Source: Candidatus Martarchaeota archaeon
GTDB taxonomy: Archaea; Micrarchaeota; Micrarchaeia; Micrarchaeales; Micrarchaeaceae
Direction of reading: 5' to 3'
DNA: 50,931 nt
Assembly (NCBI GenBank): GCA_023485545.1
Contig: JAMCZI010000032.1
Location: 1 to 50,931, forward strand
Shown here: piece by piece, positions 48,005 through 50,931 of the stretch
How the letters are laid out: each line of letters opens with the position of its first letter
Position numbering within the stretch: the stretch's first letter is position 1
Position numbers and translations under genes: made by a program
Notes under the pieces: generated by a model
What the model was told of the DNA's origin: nothing
The model's input: only the letters and a program-made list of their open reading frames with translations
Databases searched by the model: none

Positions 48005-50779
48005 ATGGCAATCAGGAATTCTGATTATTTGGACTCTTTTGACACTACAAGCGGAAAGAAGGTATGGTTTTACTCCCTTCCAAAGCTTGAACAGGCAGGC
48101 ATCGCAAATGTTTCAAGGCTCCCATTCTCTATGCGGATAATGCTGGAGTCAATGCTCAGGAATATTGACGGTGTGGAAATCACTGAGAAGGACTTCAGTG
48201 CAGTTGCAAAATGGGATCCGAAGAACCCGGAGGACGTGGACCTGCCGTTCAAGGTTTCAAGGATACTGATGCAGGACTTCACAGGTGTGCCTGCAGTAGT
48301 GGACATTGCCGCGCTCAGGGAGTACGCAAAGCAGAAGGGGATGGATCCGAGGATTGTGAAGCCGCTGCTGCCTGTTGACCTTATAATAGACCATTCTGTG
48401 CAGGTGGACATGTACAACAATCCTGATGCGCTACGCGTAAACCAGGAAAGGGAGATGCAAAGGAATTCGGAACGCTACATGCTTATAAAATGGGCAGGAA
48501 AGGCTTTTGAAAGGTTTGGGGTGGTGCCGCCTTCCGGAGGCATATGCCACCAGGTCAATCTGGAGAAGCTTGCAACTTGCGTAACTGTGTCGGATAAGGA
48601 TGGGAGGCTTATTGCATATCCGGACACGCTTGTCGGAACAGACTCGCACACAACCATGATAAACGGCCTCGGAGTAGTTGGCTTCGGGGTCGGGGGAATA
48701 GAGGCAGAGGCTGCGCTTCTCAACCAGCCTGTCGTGATACCGAACCCAAAGGTTGTTGGCATGAAGCTTACAGGAAGGCTTTCTGAGGGCGTAACTGCAA
48801 CCGACTTGGCACTAACAGTGACAAGGATGCTCAGAGAGCATGGTGTTGTGGGCAAATTCGTAGAGTTCTTCGGCGAAGGTGTCAAGACGCTCACCCTCCC
48901 TGACAGGGCAACCACTTCCAACATGTGCCCAGAATATGGAGCCACAATATCGCTTTTTGCAGTGGATGATGAGACCGTGAAGTACATGGAAGCCACTGGA
49001 AGGAGCCCCGAGCAGACAGAGATCGTTAGAAAATACTACGAGAAGCAGGGCATGCACAACTTAGACTACAGCAGGGTTGAGTATTCATCAGTTGTTGAGC
49101 TTGACCTTGGAAGCGTAAAACCGAGTGTCTCTGGCCCAAGCCAGCCTAAGCAGCAGGTTGAGCTGGCGGATATAGGGAAAACTTTCAGCGATGCTTTCCT
49201 GGACGGGGAGAAAGGGAAACCAAATGAGAAGGATGAAGCGCGCTGGAAGAACGAGAGCGATGCGTCTACTGAAAGGAGAATAGAAGTAGCATCACACCAG
49301 AGCAGGAAATCTGCAAAGATAGCTTATGAGGACGGAAGCGAAGGCATGCTTTCTGACGGAGATGTGGTGATATCAGCCATAACGAGTTGCACCAATACGA
49401 GCAATCCGTTCGTCATGGTTGGCGCCGGGCTTCTCGCGAGGAATGCAATTAATATGGGTTTGAAGGTCGATACCAAGAAGGTCAAGACGAGCCTTGCACC
49501 AGGATCAAGGGTCGTAATAGACTACCTTGAGAAGGCGAACCTCATTGAGCCTCTCGCAAAATTGGGCTACTCGCTGGTCGGATTTGGATGCACCACCTGC
49601 ATAGGAAACAGTGGGCCGCTTAGCAAGCCAATTGCGTCAGCAATAGAAAGCGCGAAGATAGCCACCGCAAGTGTTCTGTCTGGAAACAGGAACTACGAGG
49701 CAAGGATACATTCAGAGGTAAGCGCGAACTACCTTATGTCCCCGCCGCTCGTGATCGCTTTCGGAATAGCAGGGACTGTGATGAAGGACCTCACAAAGGA
49801 ACCACTTGGCATAGGGAAAAACGGAAAGGAGGTATTCCTAAAGGACATATGGCCGAAAAATGAGGAGATAAACGAAATAGTGTCGAAAGTTGTTGGCACC
49901 GACATGTACAGGAAGGAATACGAGCGCATATTCGGCGTCAACGATTACTGGAACAACCTTTCTACTCCGGAGGGTAACACATACGCATGGGATGAGAGTA
50001 GCACTTACATAAGGCTCCCGCCTTTCTTCGAGAATTTTGACCCTGCTGTTGAGAGGGAATTGAAGCCGATAAAGGATGCAATGATACTTGGTGTTTTCGG
50101 CGATTCTACATCGACGGACCATATAAGCCCTGCGGGAGAGATCAAGGCAGACAGCCCGGCAGGAAAGTATCTCATAGAACATGGAGTTAACACGAACGAC
50201 TTCAACACTTACGGGGCGAGAAGGGGCAACCATGAAGTTATGATGCGAGGCACATTTGCCAACGTCAAGATAAAGAACCTGATGCTGGAGGGAACACAAG
50301 GAGGCATAACGCTGCACTATCCTGATGCAAAGCAGATGAGCATATACGACGCAGCGATGCAGTACAGGAAGGAGGGCAGGAACCTTATAGTTTTTGGCAG
50401 CAAAGAGTACGGATCTGGAAGCTCAAGGGACTGGGCTGCAAAGGGCCCCATGCTCCTTGGTGTCAAAGCGGTGGTGGCGAAGAGCTTTGAAAGGATACAC
50501 AGGAGCAACCTCGTAGGCATGGGCGTGGTGCCATTCCAGTTCGCCGAAGGGGAAGGCTTCATCGAGCTCGGGATAGACCAGTCAAAGCCGGTAACCATAG
50601 AGATGGACAAGGATGTCAAGCCGAAAGGAACGGTAAGGATGTCGTATACTGGAAAGGATGGCAAGGCAAAGAGCGCAAACCTGACGCTAAGGCTTGATTC
50701 GGACCTCGAGATGAAGTACTTCAAAGAGGGAGGGGTGCTGAACTATGTCTTGGCTAAAGTGCTCAGGGAGGCGCAGTGA
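48005..50779 (+). CDS. acnA: Aconitate hydratase (AcnA type)
   Basis: [4Fe-4S] TCA-cycle enzyme isomerising citrate to isocitrate, 924 aa, the length of the AcnA/IRP1 group. The N-terminal part has VPAVVDIAALREYAK and VDLIIDHSVQVD; the three cluster cysteines are in SAITSCTNTSNP and GFGCTTCIGNSGPL; the C-terminal swivel domain has GDSTSTDHISPAG and GSKEYGSGSSRDWAAKGP. With citrate synthase and Mqo nearby, it completes a stretch of the oxidative TCA cycle. Strong TATA element and ribosome site. Confidence 0.98.
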   Translation: MAIRNSDYLDSFDTTSGKKVWFYSLPKLEQAGIANVSRLPFSMRIMLESMLRNIDGVEITEKDFSAVAKWDPKNPEDVDLPFKVSRILMQDFTGVPAVVDIAALREYAKQKGMDPRIVKPLLPVDLIIDHSVQVDMYNNPDALRVNQEREMQRNSERYMLIKWAGKAFERFGVVPPSGGICHQVNLEKLATCVTVSDKDGRLIAYPDTLVGTDSHTTMINGLGVVGFGVGGIEAEAALLNQPVVIPNPKVVGMKLTGRLSEGVTATDLALTVTRMLREHGVVGKFVEFFGEGVKTLTLPDRATTSNMCPEYGATISLFAVDDETVKYMEATGRSPEQTEIVRKYYEKQGMHNLDYSRVEYSSVVELDLGSVKPSVSGPSQPKQQVELADIGKTFSDAFLDGEKGKPNEKDEARWKNESDASTERRIEVASHQSRKSAKIAYEDGSEGMLSDGDVVISAITSCTNTSNPFVMVGAGLLARNAINMGLKVDTKKVKTSLAPGSRVVIDYLEKANLIEPLAKLGYSLVGFGCTTCIGNSGPLSKPIASAIESAKIATASVLSGNRNYEARIHSEVSANYLMSPPLVIAFGIAGTVMKDLTKEPLGIGKNGKEVFLKDIWPKNEEINEIVSKVVGTDMYRKEYERIFGVNDYWNNLSTPEGNTYAWDESSTYIRLPPFFENFDPAVERELKPIKDAMILGVFGDSTSTDHISPAGEIKADSPAGKYLIEHGVNTNDFNTYGARRGNHEVMMRGTFANVKIKNLMLEGTQGGITLHYPDAKQMSIYDAAMQYRKEGRNLIVFGSKEYGSGSSRDWAAKGPMLLGVKAVVAKSFERIHRSNLVGMGVVPFQFAEGEGFIELGIDQSKPVTIEMDKDVKPKGTVRMSYTGKDGKAKSANLTLRLDSDLEMKYFKEGGVLNYVLAKVLREAQ

Positions 50780-50796
50780 TGAATGCTGCCTCCCTG
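50764..50796 (+). terminator. 9-bp hairpin spanning the aconitase stop
   Basis: CAGGGAGGC and GCCTCCCTG form a perfect 9-bp stem with a 15-nt loop that includes the aconitase TGA (50777-50779). It may protect the 3' end or aid termination before the tRNA gene. Confidence 0.6.
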
Positions 50797-50812
50797 TGAA
50801 GCAAGGCTTGGT

Positions 50813-50821
50813 TTTTATATA
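50813..50821 (+). promoter_or_regulatory. TATA element of the tRNA-Ser gene
   Basis: ttttatata is centred about 30 nt before the first tRNA base at 50847, the normal distance for a tRNA promoter. A second AT box (ttatatata, 50831-50839) is too close. Confidence 0.5.
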
Positions 50822-50846
50822 GCTTTTTCATTATATATAGAGCCGT

Positions 50847-50931
50847 GCCAGGGTGGCGGAATCCGGTATCGCGCCGGTCTTGAGTTTACAAAACATCAAG
50901 AGCTGATTTGGTGATGCAACAGGCCAACCGG
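50847..50931 (+). tRNA. tRNA-Ser(TGA), 5' part with 37/38 intron, cut by window end
   Basis: Acceptor 5' strand GCCAGGG, then TG, D stem GCG/CGC, anticodon stem CCGGT paired with ACCGG at 50927-50931, and loop CTTGAG plus A, giving anticodon TGA (Ser). A 41-nt intron (50885-50925) separates G37 from A38. A standard bulge-helix-bulge is visible: CTTG pairs with CAGG, with bulges AG^T and CC^A. The rest of the tRNA lies outside the window. The D arm (GGCGGAA) looks somewhat Leu-like, but the stem and splice geometry support TGA. Confidence 0.85.

Noticed and set aside
50847-50931. tRNA-Leu(GAG) reading of the last tRNA
   Set aside because: Shifting the loop breaks the anticodon stem; CCGGT/ACCGG and the splice motif fit TGA.
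1-50931. CRISPR arrays, insertion sequences, rRNA genes, riboswitches
   Set aside because: No regularly spaced repeats, transposase genes, rRNA motifs or recognisable riboswitch cores were seen on either strand.

Overview
The window is archaeal. It carries an archaeal proteasome alpha subunit, an exosome operon, Rpb12, L37Ae, L41e, a histone-fold protein, a TBP-repeat protein, SRP54, SecY and BHB-type tRNA introns, and AT-rich TATA elements lie about 25 bp in front of many genes. Very tight packing, DPANN-like hypothetical proteins, and an aerobic-looking set (partial complex I, citrate synthase, aconitase, malate:quinone oxidoreductase, ferrochelatase) suggest a Micrarchaeota/ARMAN-type organism. 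That placement is inference; no rRNA is present to test it.

Layout. 1-4375: psmA-SBDS-rrp4-rrp41-rrp42-rpl37ae-unknown-rpoP superoperon (+). 4364-5389: histone, Zn-ribbon protein and PRC-barrel protein (-). 5601-8400: thioredoxin-hisS-unknown-GT2 operon, then a surface protein. 9099-16099 (mostly -): cysS, DUF763, secY, a V4R protein, a small membrane protein with a CGC motif and a DUF929 thioredoxin-fold protein, with an L41e gene (+) missed by the ORF track. 16163-21541: TatD, an intron-containing tRNA-Arg, a DRG GTPase, a 28-residue Lys-rich protein, SRP54 and a GT4. 21538-21873: a single-repeat TBP protein, also missed by the ORF track because it has no ATG/GTG/TTG start. 21984-30339: GGR-type reductase, a small membrane protein and nuoHIJKLMN (-). 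30403-38857: a winged-helix regulator with a glycoprotein operon, GH15, pyrophosphatase, lipid and membrane genes, ferrochelatase and an ABM-domain protein. 38905-50779: threonine synthase and citrate synthase (-), diverging from Mqo and an IPK-like kinase (+), then a HerA-nuclease fusion, acylphosphatase and aconitase. A tRNA-Ser with a 37/38 intron runs off the end.

Two general patterns stand out. (1) The preferred start context is GGTGA (or close) followed by exactly 4 nt and then the start codon. In nine same-strand junctions the upstream stop lies exactly 4 nt before the downstream start, and in most of these the stop TGA is itself part of the Shine-Dalgarno-like element. (2) Using that rule, four genes with no suitable ATG/GTG/TTG start (thioredoxin, SRP54, the TBP-repeat protein, a membrane glycoprotein) appear to begin at near-cognate codons: ATA, CTG, ACG and ATA.

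No CRISPR array, insertion sequence, rRNA or replication origin was recognised. All calls come from reading sequence and ORF translations by eye; no database search was run.
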